Positions 15,471 through 22,696 of a stretch of 28,453 nucleotides of DNA are shown piece after piece. The stretch is from JAWLHK01 sp041690355 [NCBI: bacterium]. GTDB taxonomy: Bacteria; J088; JAWLBW01. Each line of letters opens with the position of its first letter. Position 1 is the stretch's first letter. Both the position numbers and the translations under genes were made by a program. The notes beneath the pieces are model-generated. The model had not been told where the DNA came from. It saw only the letters and a program-made list of their open reading frames with translations, and did no database searches. The DNA lies in contig JAWLHK010000032.1 in assembly GCA_041690355.1 (NCBI GenBank), positions 1-28,453 on the forward strand. Reading direction: 5' to 3'.

Positions 15471-16559
15471 ATGCAGGAACCCATCGCCCCCCTGGCGGCA
15501 CCGCGGGCATCGACCCGCCCGACGGTCGAACGCCGCCGCCACCGCCGTGCGGGCGCCTGGAGCGTCGCCGCCTGCATGCTCTGCCTGTCGGTTGCCCCCT
15601 CGGCCGCCGCCCAGAGCGCCCAGACCGACGCGGCGCGCACGCCCGACGGGTACCGCGTGATTCCGCCCCTCGAGCAGGGGGTGCCCCCGGCCCCCCGGAC
15701 GCGGATCGGCGCGGGAGCCGAAGCCGGCGCCGACGACACGGGGCCCCAGCGTTCGCCGCGGCGCTCCGAAGAAGTCTGGAGCCCGAGCGGCCAGCCGGCC
15801 GAAACCCTGATTCCCCGCACCGAGGGGAACGTCCTGACCGGCGACGGCGGCGAGGGGCGCCTGATGATCCTGCTCGACCCCGACGCCCCGGCCGAATCGC
15901 TCCCCCCCGAGGCCCGGCGCGTGTTTCCCGAAGGGCAGACGGGGGCCTTTTCCGTCGTCCCCCAGGTGACCCGCCCTGACGACGCCGTCATCGAGCTCGA
16001 GGGGACCCCCGGCGTGGCCGACGTTGCACCGACGGCGGGCGCGACCGCCGCCCCCGGCCCAGGCGGCGTCACGGCCGAGGCCCGGGCGCCCACAATCGTC
16101 ATCCAGGTCTTCGGCGGCGGCGAGACCCGCACGCTCACCGGCGAGACCGGCGAGACCGGCGAGACCCTCGACCTGACGGCCGTCCCGACCCTGCCGGGAA
16201 CCGCGGGCGGCTTGCCACCCGGCCTCGGCGTCCGGCCCCGGACGATGCCGACCGAGACCGAGCTTCCCGCGGCCCCCGTCCTGCTGCCCGGCGGCACGGG
16301 GGGGCTTCGCGGCGACGGCTTCGAAGAAGAGACGGCGGAGATACCCGCCGTGACCCGGCTGCCCGACGATGCCGCCCCAGGTAACCGCGACGCCCTGCTC
16401 CCGCAGAGCAACCCCTGGATCGCGCGCCAGCCCGGGGCGCTGCCGTGGGAGTTATTTGAAATCATTCCGGGAAGCCGGCCGGCAGGGGCCGTGGGCGACG
16501 AAGTCGTCCCCTACGACCCCGAAGAGCCCGACGCGCTCGACTATTCGCGCTCCGGCTGA
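15471..16559 (+). CDS. Secreted Pro/Gly/Glu-rich protein of unknown function
   Basis: I do not recognise this 362-residue protein. Residues 1-26 are basic (Arg-rich) and 27-47 hydrophobic, ending SAAAQSA, a typical exported N terminus although the positive stretch is unusually long. The rest is poor in hydrophobic cores, rich in Pro, Gly, Ala, Thr and Glu, and probably extended, with a short TGETGETGET repeat near 223-232 and an acidic C terminus (DEVVPYDPEEPDALDYS). Three segments with stranded character (about 133-140, 186-200 and 345-352) might be ordered. The ATG at 15471 has GAGGAG four bases upstream; an earlier in-frame Met at 15399 has no such site. It is closed by a strong terminator, so it is a single-gene unit. 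Confidence 0.7.
   Translation: MQEPIAPLAAPRASTRPTVERRRHRRAGAWSVAACMLCLSVAPSAAAQSAQTDAARTPDGYRVIPPLEQGVPPAPRTRIGAGAEAGADDTGPQRSPRRSEEVWSPSGQPAETLIPRTEGNVLTGDGGEGRLMILLDPDAPAESLPPEARRVFPEGQTGAFSVVPQVTRPDDAVIELEGTPGVADVAPTAGATAAPGPGGVTAEARAPTIVIQVFGGGETRTLTGETGETGETLDLTAVPTLPGTAGGLPPGLGVRPRTMPTETELPAAPVLLPGGTGGLRGDGFEEETAEIPAVTRLPDDAAPGNRDALLPQSNPWIARQPGALPWELFEIIPGSRPAGAVGDEVVPYDPEEPDALDYSRSG
16140..16166 (+). repeat. Three tandem 9-bp units (GGCGAGACC)
   Basis: Three exact copies of GGCGAGACC in a row inside the secreted-protein gene, encoding a Gly-Glu-Thr repeat. A short in-frame repeat of this kind can vary in copy number between strains by slippage without breaking the frame. Confidence 0.7.
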
Positions 16560-16576
16560 CCCGAAGGCTCCCCCCT

Positions 16577-16614
16577 GCCCCGTCGGAAACTTGTTTTCCG
16601 GCGGGGCTTTTTTT
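16577..16614 (+). terminator. Strong intrinsic terminator
   Basis: A 13-pair stem, 16577-16589 with 16595-16607, containing GCCCCG/CGGGGC and CGGAAA/TTTCCG with one G-T pair and a five-base loop, followed directly by seven T at 16608-16614. It ends the secreted orphan gene and insulates rimK. Confidence 0.92.
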
Positions 16615-16697
16615 GTCTCCCCCGACGGCGCCCGGTGGCTCCCGGCGATTCCCGGTGCCGGCCGGAAGCGACCTGTGATACGATGGGGAACCCGGCC

Positions 16698-17582
16698 ATG
16701 CGCATCGCCATCCTCTCGCGCAATCCCATGCTCTACACGACCCGCCGCTTCAGTGAGGCGGCGCGGCGCATGGGACACGACAGCATCGTGCTCGATCCGC
16801 TGCACTGCGTGCTGCGGCTCGACGAGCGCCCCCTCGTCATCCATCGGGGCAAGACGCTCGACCACGTTTCGGTCGTGCTCCCGCGCATCGGCAACTCGAT
16901 CACCGAGTACGGGCTCGCCGTGGTCAACCAGTTCGAGCTGGCCGGCGTCGCGACCGTGAACTCGGCCGCGGGCATCGGCAACTCCCGCGATAAGCTGCGC
17001 TGCCTGCAGCTGTTGCGCCGCCACGACGTTCCCGTGCCGGCCACCGTCATGCTGCGCAGTCCCGAAGACATCGAGCCGGCCGTCGAGATCGTCGGCGGTA
17101 CGCCGGTCGTGCTCAAGCTGCTCCACGGCACGCAGGGGATCGGCGTCATGCTCGTCGAAAACCTGAACAGCCTGCGCAGCATCGTGCAGGCCATGTGGGG
17201 ACTCGGACAGAACCTTCTGCTGCAGCGCTACGTGCACGAAAGCGGGGGCCGCGACATCCGCGCCCTCGTGGTCGGCGACCAGGTGGTCGGCGCCATGCAG
17301 CGTCAGGCGGGGGCCCACGAGTTCCGCGCCAACCTGCACCGCGGGGGCGAAGGGGTGCCCATCGAGATTCCCCCCGACTGGGCCGAGGTGGCAGTGCGGG
17401 CCTCACGCGTCGTCGGCCTGCGCGTCTCGGGGGTCGACCTCATCGAGTCGGCCACGGGCCCCCAGGTGCTCGAGATCAACAGTTCGCCCGGTTTCGAAGG
17501 GCTCGAGAAGGCGACCCGCCGCGACGTCGCCCGCATGATTCTCGATCATGCCTTCACGCTGCCCGAGGGGGTGGCGCCGTGA
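16698..17582 (+). CDS. rimK: RimK-type ATP-grasp ligase (ribosomal protein S6 glutamate ligase family)
   Basis: A 294-residue ATP-grasp enzyme that aligns along its length with E. coli RimK, which adds glutamate to the C terminus of ribosomal protein S6. Visible are MRIAILSRNPMLYTTRR at the start and VLPRIGNSITEYG (60-72). The ATP-lysine loop is VVLKLLHGTQGIGV (Lys140). The acceptor region is RDIRALVVGD (185-194), with RANLHRGG (210-217) and the metal site VLEINSSPGFEGLE (Glu259, Asn261). The start at 16698 matches the family N terminus and has GGGGAA upstream; Mets at 16635 and 16683 are in frame but not supported. It is followed by an M14-type hydrolase whose ribosome site overlaps its stop. 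Substrate S6 is inferred; close relatives ligate other amino acids. Confidence 0.92.
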   Translation: MRIAILSRNPMLYTTRRFSEAARRMGHDSIVLDPLHCVLRLDERPLVIHRGKTLDHVSVVLPRIGNSITEYGLAVVNQFELAGVATVNSAAGIGNSRDKLRCLQLLRRHDVPVPATVMLRSPEDIEPAVEIVGGTPVVLKLLHGTQGIGVMLVENLNSLRSIVQAMWGLGQNLLLQRYVHESGGRDIRALVVGDQVVGAMQRQAGAHEFRANLHRGGEGVPIEIPPDWAEVAVRASRVVGLRVSGVDLIESATGPQVLEINSSPGFEGLEKATRRDVARMILDHAFTLPEGVAP

Positions 17583-17589
17583 GGCGGCG

Positions 17590-18588
17590 ATGCGGCCGAT
17601 GACCGATCCGTTCGTCATCGCCGGCGAATCGATCGCCCCGGGCGAGGCGCGCACGCTGCACCTGAAGCTGTCGGAGAACTACGGCAGCGTCGCCATCTAC
17701 ATGCCGTTCACGGTCGTGCGCGGCGCGCAGCCGGGCCCGGCGGTCTTCTTCACCGGCGCCGTGCACGGCGACGAAATCAACGGCATCGAAATCGTGCGCC
17801 GGCTCACCTACGCGCTTGAGCCCGACACGCTGCGCGGCACGGTGCTCTGCGTGCCGATCGTCAACGTACCCGGCTACAACAGCCGCAGCCGCTATCTGCC
17901 CGACGGCCGCGATCTCAACCGCATGTTCCCCGGCAAGAGCCACGGAAGCCAGTCGTCGCGCGTCGCGCACCTGCTCTACGACGGCATCGTGAGCCGCTGC
18001 CGCTTCGGCGTCGACTTCCACGCCGGGAGCGGCGGACGCCTCAACATGCCGCATGTACGCGCCGATCTTTCCCTCGACGACGTGCGGCTGCTCGCCCTCG
18101 CCTTCGGCACCCGGGTCGTGCTCGACGGCAAAGGGCAACGCGGGTCGCTGCGCCGCGAAGCCGGGAAGCGCGGCATCGCCACGATCGCCTTCGAGGCGGG
18201 CGAATCGGGGCGCTTCGAGCAGGAGAGCGTGCGCCAGGGGGTCGAGGGGGGGCTGCGTCTGCTGCGCGGGCTGCAGATGCTCCCGGGGCCGCCGCTCGAG
18301 CAGCCGCTGCAGGCGGTGGTGCGCAAAGGCGAGTGGCTGCGGTCAGAGCGCGGGGGAATCGTCGAGCTGGTCGTGCACCCCGGCGAGCTGGTCTCGCGCG
18401 GCGATCTCGTCGGCACGGTTTCGAATCCCTACGGCCGCGAGCTGGCCGACCTGCGCGCCCCTTTCGACGGCCTCGTCGTCGGCGTCACCGTCAACCCCCT
18501 CGTCAATCCGGGCAGCCCCGTCTGCCATCTGCTCGACCTTGCCGATACGCCCGCCGCGGTGCGCGAAGCCCTGCGCACTGCCCCCTGA
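17590..18588 (+). CDS. Succinylglutamate desuccinylase/aspartoacylase family zinc hydrolase
   Basis: A 332-residue M14-type metal hydrolase. The zinc site is GAVHGDE (His59, Glu62) and DFHAGSGG (His144). DLNRMFPG (Asn110, Arg111) should hold a substrate carboxylate, and FEAGESG (Glu202, Glu205) supplies the general base. The C-terminal 80 residues form a barrel-sandwich, lipoyl-like domain (GGIVELVVHPGELVSRGDLV, then DLRAPFDGLVVGV), as in the AstE/AspA subfamily often found beside RimK-like ligases. The ATG at 17590 uses GAGG that overlaps the rimK stop codon (7-bp gap), so the pair is translationally linked. It probably hydrolyses an N-acyl or amino-acid amide bond linked to what RimK makes. 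Not assigned to AstE itself because no arginine-succinyl genes are present. Confidence 0.9.
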   Translation: MRPMTDPFVIAGESIAPGEARTLHLKLSENYGSVAIYMPFTVVRGAQPGPAVFFTGAVHGDEINGIEIVRRLTYALEPDTLRGTVLCVPIVNVPGYNSRSRYLPDGRDLNRMFPGKSHGSQSSRVAHLLYDGIVSRCRFGVDFHAGSGGRLNMPHVRADLSLDDVRLLALAFGTRVVLDGKGQRGSLRREAGKRGIATIAFEAGESGRFEQESVRQGVEGGLRLLRGLQMLPGPPLEQPLQAVVRKGEWLRSERGGIVELVVHPGELVSRGDLVGTVSNPYGRELADLRAPFDGLVVGVTVNPLVNPGSPVCHLLDLADTPAAVREALRTAP

Positions 18589-18715
18589 CCCGGCCGCCCG
18601 CCGTTGCCCGCCCGCCCGTCATAAGGCCCCCTTGTCTTGCGTGCATGTCGGCAGACTCGCACGATGGGGGCGAATCACGCTTCCGTGTTCAACTTTTTGC
18701 AAAGGAGTTGCACCC

Positions 18716-19516
18716 ATGGCCGAAGTAGCCACACTCAACCTGGCGACGCGCGCGTTTCGCGACCGCATAAGCTGGGGTGCCATTACCGCCGGCGTCGTCA
18801 TTGCCCTGGCCATTCAGGCCATGCTGGGCCTTCTCGGCCTCGGACTCGGATTCGGGGCCGTCGATCCCTATGCCGCGAGCCCGTTCGAGGGGCTCGGCAT
18901 CGGCGCCATCGTCTATCTGGCCCTGACGCTCATCATCAGCCTTTTCGTAGGCGGCCTCGTCGCCGGACGCCTGGCGGGGATCAATGACCGGGCCGACGGC
19001 GCGCTCAACGGCGTGCTCGTCTGGAGCATCCTCGTGATTCTTTTTCTATTCACGGCGAGCGCCGTCTTCAGCTTCGCGCTGCGCAGCGCCACGACGATCG
19101 CAAGCACGGGCATCAGCGCCGCCTCCGGAGCGGCGGGTTCCGTCGATCAGCAGGCGGTTGCCGAAGCGCTGCTCCCCGAAGAGCAGCCGGCCGATCCGGC
19201 CGCGCAGCAGCCCGCGCAGCCGCCTCCGGCCCAGCAGGGGGAGGCAGGTCTTTCGCAGGAAGAAGCTGCCGACATTCTCGCCCAGAGCACAGGACTCGAC
19301 CGCGACCAGGCGCAGCAAATCATCGCCCGACTGCAGCAGGAGGCCGGTGAGATTGACCTGGGGAGCGCCGCGCAGAGCGTGGGGCAACAGGTGCTGAGCG
19401 TCTCGAGCACGGTTGCCTGGGCGGCCTTCATCGTCTGGCTCGTGCTGCTGGGCTTCAGCGCGCTGGGCGGATTCGTCGGCGCGCCGAAGCGGGCGCACAT
19501 GGTCACGGCGGTCTGA
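18716..19516 (+). CDS. Four-helix inner-membrane protein of unknown function
   Basis: A 266-residue membrane protein. Predicted helices lie at about 20-45 (SWGAITAGVVIALAIQAMLG), 62-86 (ending FVGGLVAGRLAG), 97-122 and 228-255. The loop between helices three and four is Pro/Gln-rich (153-175), then an amphipathic segment EEAADILAQ...DQAQQIIARLQ (182-207). The WGA-x-x-AG start and the GG-x-VAGRLAG end of helix two recur in a widespread but uncharacterised group of bacterial membrane proteins, which I recall only loosely. The ATG has AAAGGAG eight bases upstream. The frame is open far to the left (18053), but that is shadow of the preceding gene. It stands 127 bp after the zinc hydrolase and is closed by a strong terminator. 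Confidence 0.82.
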   Translation: MAEVATLNLATRAFRDRISWGAITAGVVIALAIQAMLGLLGLGLGFGAVDPYAASPFEGLGIGAIVYLALTLIISLFVGGLVAGRLAGINDRADGALNGVLVWSILVILFLFTASAVFSFALRSATTIASTGISAASGAAGSVDQQAVAEALLPEEQPADPAAQQPAQPPPAQQGEAGLSQEEAADILAQSTGLDRDQAQQIIARLQQEAGEIDLGSAAQSVGQQVLSVSSTVAWAAFIVWLVLLGFSALGGFVGAPKRAHMVTAV

Positions 19517-19552
19517 CACCGGCCCGCGCAAGGCCGCTCTGTCGAGCGTCGG

Positions 19553-19587
19553 AGGGACGATCCCGGGCGGGATCGTCCCTTCTTTTT
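19553..19587 (+). terminator. Intrinsic terminator between convergent genes
   Basis: A perfect inverted repeat AGGGACGATCCC / GGGATCGTCCCT (19553-19564 with 19569-19580) with a four-base loop, followed by TCTTTTT to 19587. It lies between the stops of the membrane protein (19516) and the convergent methyltransferase (19597). Confidence 0.9.
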
Positions 19588-19596
19588 GCGGAATGG

Positions 19597-20247
19597 CTAC
19601 GATCTCCGGCGCGCGATCACGGCCGCTTCAGGACCGAACCAGGCGGGCAGGCGCAGCGGGATCATGCCGTGCAGATAGGCCCAGCCCGACACGATCTCGA
19701 AGCCGTGCAGCTCGAGCAGCGCGCAGAGCTCGTGCAGGTGCAGCATGCCGACATGATGCTCCATGCGGTCGGGGATGGCGTAGAAAAGCTTGCGCACCCA
19801 GTTGTGATTCGGCGTCGTCAGATAGGCGGTGCCGCCGGGCCGCAGCACGCGGCGCAGCTCGTCGACCGCGCGTTCCTGATCTTCCCGCACGAGATGTTCG
19901 ATGACATCGGTCATCATGACGCCGTCGAACGATCCGGCCCCGAAGGGGAGCGGCTCGCCGGCGTTGCCGACCGAAAACTTCGCTTCGGGCAGGCGCGTGC
20001 GGGCGACCTCGACGGCATGCGCCGAGATGTCATGGCCGTAGAGCGACGCCTTGCCCCGGAAGCGCTCGAGCAGAAACCCGTAGGCGCAGCCGACGTCGAG
20101 CAGCGTCTCGCCCTGAAAGTGGGGCGCATACGCCTTCGCGAGGTTGTCGAAGTAGCGGGTGAAATCCTTGTAGCCTCCCGATATCTTGTAGAAGAAGGAG
20201 TCCTTGCCGCTGAAATAGTCTTCGGTGTAGATCTTTTCGTAATCCAT
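19597..20247 (-). CDS. Class I SAM-dependent methyltransferase
   Basis: A 216-residue methyltransferase. Motif I is LLDVGCAYGFLL (49-60), the acidic ribose-binding residue is Asp73 (GHDIS), and FDGVMMTDVIEHLV (108-120) is motif IV of the UbiE/Methyltransf-11 type. RRVLRPGGTAYLTTPN follows. The tail is hydrophobic and basic (MIPLRLPAWFGPEAAVIARRRS). The N-terminal motif EDYFSGKDSFFYKISGGY resembles methyltransferases found in polysaccharide and lipid modification clusters, but the substrate cannot be read from sequence. The start at 20247 has a GGAG about ten bases upstream; the extended frame to 20403 lies inside the divergent gene and was rejected. Its start codon lies one base from that of the opposite-strand gene. 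Confidence 0.88.
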   Translation of the reverse strand: MDYEKIYTEDYFSGKDSFFYKISGGYKDFTRYFDNLAKAYAPHFQGETLLDVGCAYGFLLERFRGKASLYGHDISAHAVEVARTRLPEAKFSVGNAGEPLPFGAGSFDGVMMTDVIEHLVREDQERAVDELRRVLRPGGTAYLTTPNHNWVRKLFYAIPDRMEHHVGMLHLHELCALLELHGFEIVSGWAYLHGMIPLRLPAWFGPEAAVIARRRS

Positions 20248-20248
20248 C

Positions 20249-20896
20249 GTGCAGTCTCTCCAGCATATCGGCCCGGTGCCTTCGCGGCAAATCGTGCTGT
20301 CGGCCTTCGCCCATGCGTGCGTGTACGCCGCGGTGGCCCTGTCGGCCTGGCTGGCGGGGCACCGCGCGGCCCCCGACGCCTCGCTGGCCGCGATCGGCCT
20401 CATCGTGCTCGCCTGGGCGGCGCTGTCTGCCTGGGAAGAATTCCATCTGCCCGACCCCCGGCTCGAGCGCGTTGAAGATTCGCCCTGGCGCCGGCGCGGC
20501 GCCCTCGCCCTGCGCGCCGTGCCGGTCTGCGGGGCCGTGGATGCGCGCCTCGCGCCCGTCGGCCTGCTTGCGGCGGGCGTGCTCGCCGTCGCGGCCGGCG
20601 GTGGCCTGCGCGTCAGCGCCGTGGTCGCGCTCGGGCGCTACTTCACGGCGCGCACCGGCGTCGTCGCCGGCCACCGCGTCGTCCGCACGGGTCCCTACCG
20701 GTGGCTCCGGCATCCGCACTATGTGGGGAGCGTCCTGCTCGCCGCCGGTACCGCGCTGGCCGCCGGATCCGCACTCGCCTGGGCGCCGGCCGCGTTCACG
20801 GCGCTCGCCGCCTGGCTTGCCGCCCGGCATGAAGAGGCCTTCCTGCGCAGACACCTGCCGGGCTACGCCGATGCGCGGCCGGAGGAATCCTGGTGA
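20249..20896 (+). CDS. Isoprenylcysteine carboxyl methyltransferase-like membrane methyltransferase
   Basis: A 215-residue multi-pass membrane protein with hydrophobic stretches at about 14-35, 44-60, 90-118 and 150-172. The C-terminal half carries the ICMT/PEMT-type SAM site: GRYFTARTGVVAGHRVVRTGPYRWLRHPHYVG, and later RHEEAFLRRHLPGYADA. This places it with isoprenylcysteine or phospholipid methyltransferases; bacterial members mostly have unknown substrates. The start is a GTG at 20249 with no clear ribosome site, one base from the divergent gene's start. GTG codons at 20276 or 20294 are alternatives. Its stop overlaps the next gene's GTG start by four bases (GTGA), so it is co-translated with ogt. 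Confidence 0.82.
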   Translation: MQSLQHIGPVPSRQIVLSAFAHACVYAAVALSAWLAGHRAAPDASLAAIGLIVLAWAALSAWEEFHLPDPRLERVEDSPWRRRGALALRAVPVCGAVDARLAPVGLLAAGVLAVAAGGGLRVSAVVALGRYFTARTGVVAGHRVVRTGPYRWLRHPHYVGSVLLAAGTALAAGSALAWAPAAFTALAAWLAARHEEAFLRRHLPGYADARPEESW

Positions 20897-21465
20897 CCTT
20901 GCCGAATGCTTCGCCGTCCGGCCCACCGACGGCCGATTGCTTCCCCTGCGGGGGGCTCTCGATAGCCGTCCTCGTGCGCGACGGCGCCGTCGCCGCCTCG
21001 GCGCTCGGCGTCGATGCCGAACGCACGGCGGCCGCCTGGCAGACCCGCTGGCCCGCCCTGCGAGCGGCGCCCCTTGCCGGCATACGCGAGGCCGTTGCGG
21101 CCTACTTCGGCGGCGACCCGTCGGCGCTGGGCGGCATTGCGCTATGGCCGCCCGAAGGGACCGCATTTCAGCAGACGATCTGGCGCCTACTGGCCGAGAT
21201 TCCGTTCGGCCGCCTCGCGACCTACGGCGAGCTGGCCGCCCGGGCGGGAAATCCCAAAGGGGCGCGCGCGGTGGGCCAGGCCCTGAACCGCAATCCGCTG
21301 CCGCTGTTTCTCCCCTGCCACCGCGTGCTCGGATCGGGCGGCACGATGACCGGTTTCGGCTGCGGGCTGCCCGTGAAGGAAACGCTGCTGCGGGTCGAGG
21401 GGTGGCAGATTGCCGGCGGGCGGCTGCTCAATGCCCGTGGCCGTGGCCGAACAGCCGCAGAATGA
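20893..21465 (+). CDS. ogt: Methylated-DNA--protein-cysteine methyltransferase
   Basis: A 190-residue suicide DNA-repair protein that takes alkyl groups from O6-alkylguanine onto its own cysteine. Residues 20-85 form the N-terminal RNase-H-like domain. Residues 88-175 form the conserved domain, with TAFQQTIWRLLAEIPFGRLATYGELA, the helix-turn-helix region GARAVGQALNRNP (Arg125, Asn132) and the active site PCHRVLGSGG (Cys142). It has no Ada-type regulatory domain. The start is GTG, overlapping the preceding stop by four bases. The 3' end overlaps the convergent ZIP gene by 38 bp. Ogt and Ada-C types are hard to separate by eye, so the symbol is family-level. Confidence 0.93.
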   Translation: MTLPNASPSGPPTADCFPCGGLSIAVLVRDGAVAASALGVDAERTAAAWQTRWPALRAAPLAGIREAVAAYFGGDPSALGGIALWPPEGTAFQQTIWRLLAEIPFGRLATYGELAARAGNPKGARAVGQALNRNPLPLFLPCHRVLGSGGTMTGFGCGLPVKETLLRVEGWQIAGGRLLNARGRGRTAAE

Positions 21466-22171
21466 CGAAGAGGCCGATCCCGAGCAGGAAGGCGACAGTT
21501 ACGCCCGATCCTTCATGCTTGCCTTCGTGGGCCTGGTGCAGCATGTCGGCCACGCCCACGTAGACGAACGTGCCCCCGGCGAACGCCGTCAGGAGATAGG
21601 ACGTCGATTCCAGATCGATGGGCAGTTCTGCGAGCACGACCGTGGAGAGCAGCGTGCCGAGCGGGGTCGCGAAGGCCACCAGCGCCGTCAGCGCCAGAAT
21701 CCGCGGGGCGCTGTAGCCCATGGCGAGCAGGAGCGCAGCGGCCACGAGCCCCTCCGGCAGCTCGTGCAGGACGACCCCGAGCGTCACCGGAGTCAGCAGG
21801 CCCGCCGGGGTCGCGGCGGCCGAGGCGATGGCCAGGCCGTCGACCAGCGAGTGGATCAGCAATCCGAACCAGGCCATGACGGTCAGACCGCCCAGCTCCA
21901 GCTCCCGCTCGTGATGCACGTCGTGCGGCAGTACGTACCGTTCCAGCAGATACATCACGAGAAAACCGACGACGACCGCGAACGGCGCCGCCTCGTTGCG
22001 TTCGAACGCCTCGGGCAGAATGCTGAGAAACGAAAGGCCGGTCAGGACGCCGGCCGTGAACGCGAGCAGCAGCGCGCGGTTCGCCGTCGACCACTTGCGG
22101 GCGGTAAGCACGAGGGCGCCGCCGAACAGTGTAGCCAGAGCGGCGAGCAGACTGGATTGGAGTGCGGTCAT
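21428..22171 (-). CDS. ZIP-family metal (zinc) transporter
   Basis: A 247-residue inner-membrane transporter with about eight helices. Helix four carries HSLVDG (His107, Asp111) and helix five HELPEG (His136, Glu137, Glu140), the two metal-binding signatures of ZIP proteins. A His-rich loop (HDVHHERE, 83-90) and a C-terminal HGHGH add possible metal contacts. The family moves zinc and other divalent metals, usually into the cytoplasm. The ATG at 22171 was preferred to a TTG at 22201 because the latter lies within a promoter-like palindrome; neither has a strong ribosome site. It is convergent with ogt and overlaps it by 38 bp. Confidence 0.92.
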   Translation of the reverse strand: MTALQSSLLAALATLFGGALVLTARKWSTANRALLLAFTAGVLTGLSFLSILPEAFERNEAAPFAVVVGFLVMYLLERYVLPHDVHHERELELGGLTVMAWFGLLIHSLVDGLAIASAAATPAGLLTPVTLGVVLHELPEGLVAAALLLAMGYSAPRILALTALVAFATPLGTLLSTVVLAELPIDLESTSYLLTAFAGGTFVYVGVADMLHQAHEGKHEGSGVTVAFLLGIGLFVILRLFGHGHGH

Positions 22172-22193
22172 GGCGTAGAGAAAACCATTACCG

Positions 22194-22207
22194 TACCACA
22201 AATGGTA
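22194..22207. promoter_or_regulatory. Possible operator upstream of the ZIP gene
   Basis: A palindrome TACCA-CAAA-TGGTA, 5-bp arms and a four-base spacer, 23 bases before the ZIP ATG. On the minus strand it lies inside the 17-base spacer of a weak TTGGTC/TACGGT promoter-like pair. A metal-responsive regulator site would make sense here, but it does not match a Zur or MerR consensus I know. Confidence 0.3.
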
Positions 22208-22285
22208 TCGGCGACCAAGCGGCAGCCCCGCGGGACTGCACGCGTGGCGAGGAACCGCGCGTGCCGGTGCCGAAGCGCCGGAAGG

Positions 22286-22678
22286 TCAGCGGGCCGGAAC
22301 GAGCCCCTTCTTGTCGAGCACTTCCCTGACGATCTGCAGCAGCTCGTTCTGCTTGATCGGTTTCGTCAGAAAGTAGTCGCAGCCGGCGCGCTCGCACCGC
22401 TCGACGTCTTCTCTGGCCCCCTTCGAGGTGACCATGATGATCGTCGTTTCGGCGAGCTTTTCGTTGCTCTTCACGAATTTGCAGACGACGTCGCCGTTCA
22501 TTTCGGGCATCATCAGGTCGAGAAGCACGAGATCGGGGCGCTCGGTCTGAATCTTCTTCAACGCTTCGGTGCCGTTCTTGGCCTTGACGACGTCGCATCC
22601 CGTGCGGCGAAGAAGAATTTCTTCGAGCTTCAGGACGACTTCGAGATCATCGGCGATGAGAATCTTGCCTACACGCAT
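22286..22678 (-). CDS. Single-domain response regulator (CheY-like receiver)
   Basis: A 130-residue stand-alone receiver. The acidic pocket is Asp10-Asp11, the phosphoacceptor Asp54 (LLDLMMPEMNG), the switch Thr84 (MVTSKG) and the conserved Lys106 (FLTKPIKQ). No output domain follows, so it must act by binding a partner or passing the phosphate on. No kinase is in the window. The start lacks a clear Shine-Dalgarno but matches the family N terminus. It begins 18 bp after the site-2 protease stop and is the last gene of the rpoZ-rel run. Confidence 0.95.
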   Translation of the reverse strand: MRVGKILIADDLEVVLKLEEILLRRTGCDVVKAKNGTEALKKIQTERPDLVLLDLMMPEMNGDVVCKFVKSNEKLAETTIIMVTSKGAREDVERCERAGCDYFLTKPIKQNELLQIVREVLDKKGLVPAR

Positions 22679-22696
22679 GCAGGGAACCGTCGAGTA

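Noticed and set aside
18053-18715. N-terminal extension of the four-helix membrane protein
   Set aside because: Ser/Arg/Cys-rich shadow inside the zinc hydrolase gene; ATG 18716 has AAAGGAG upstream.
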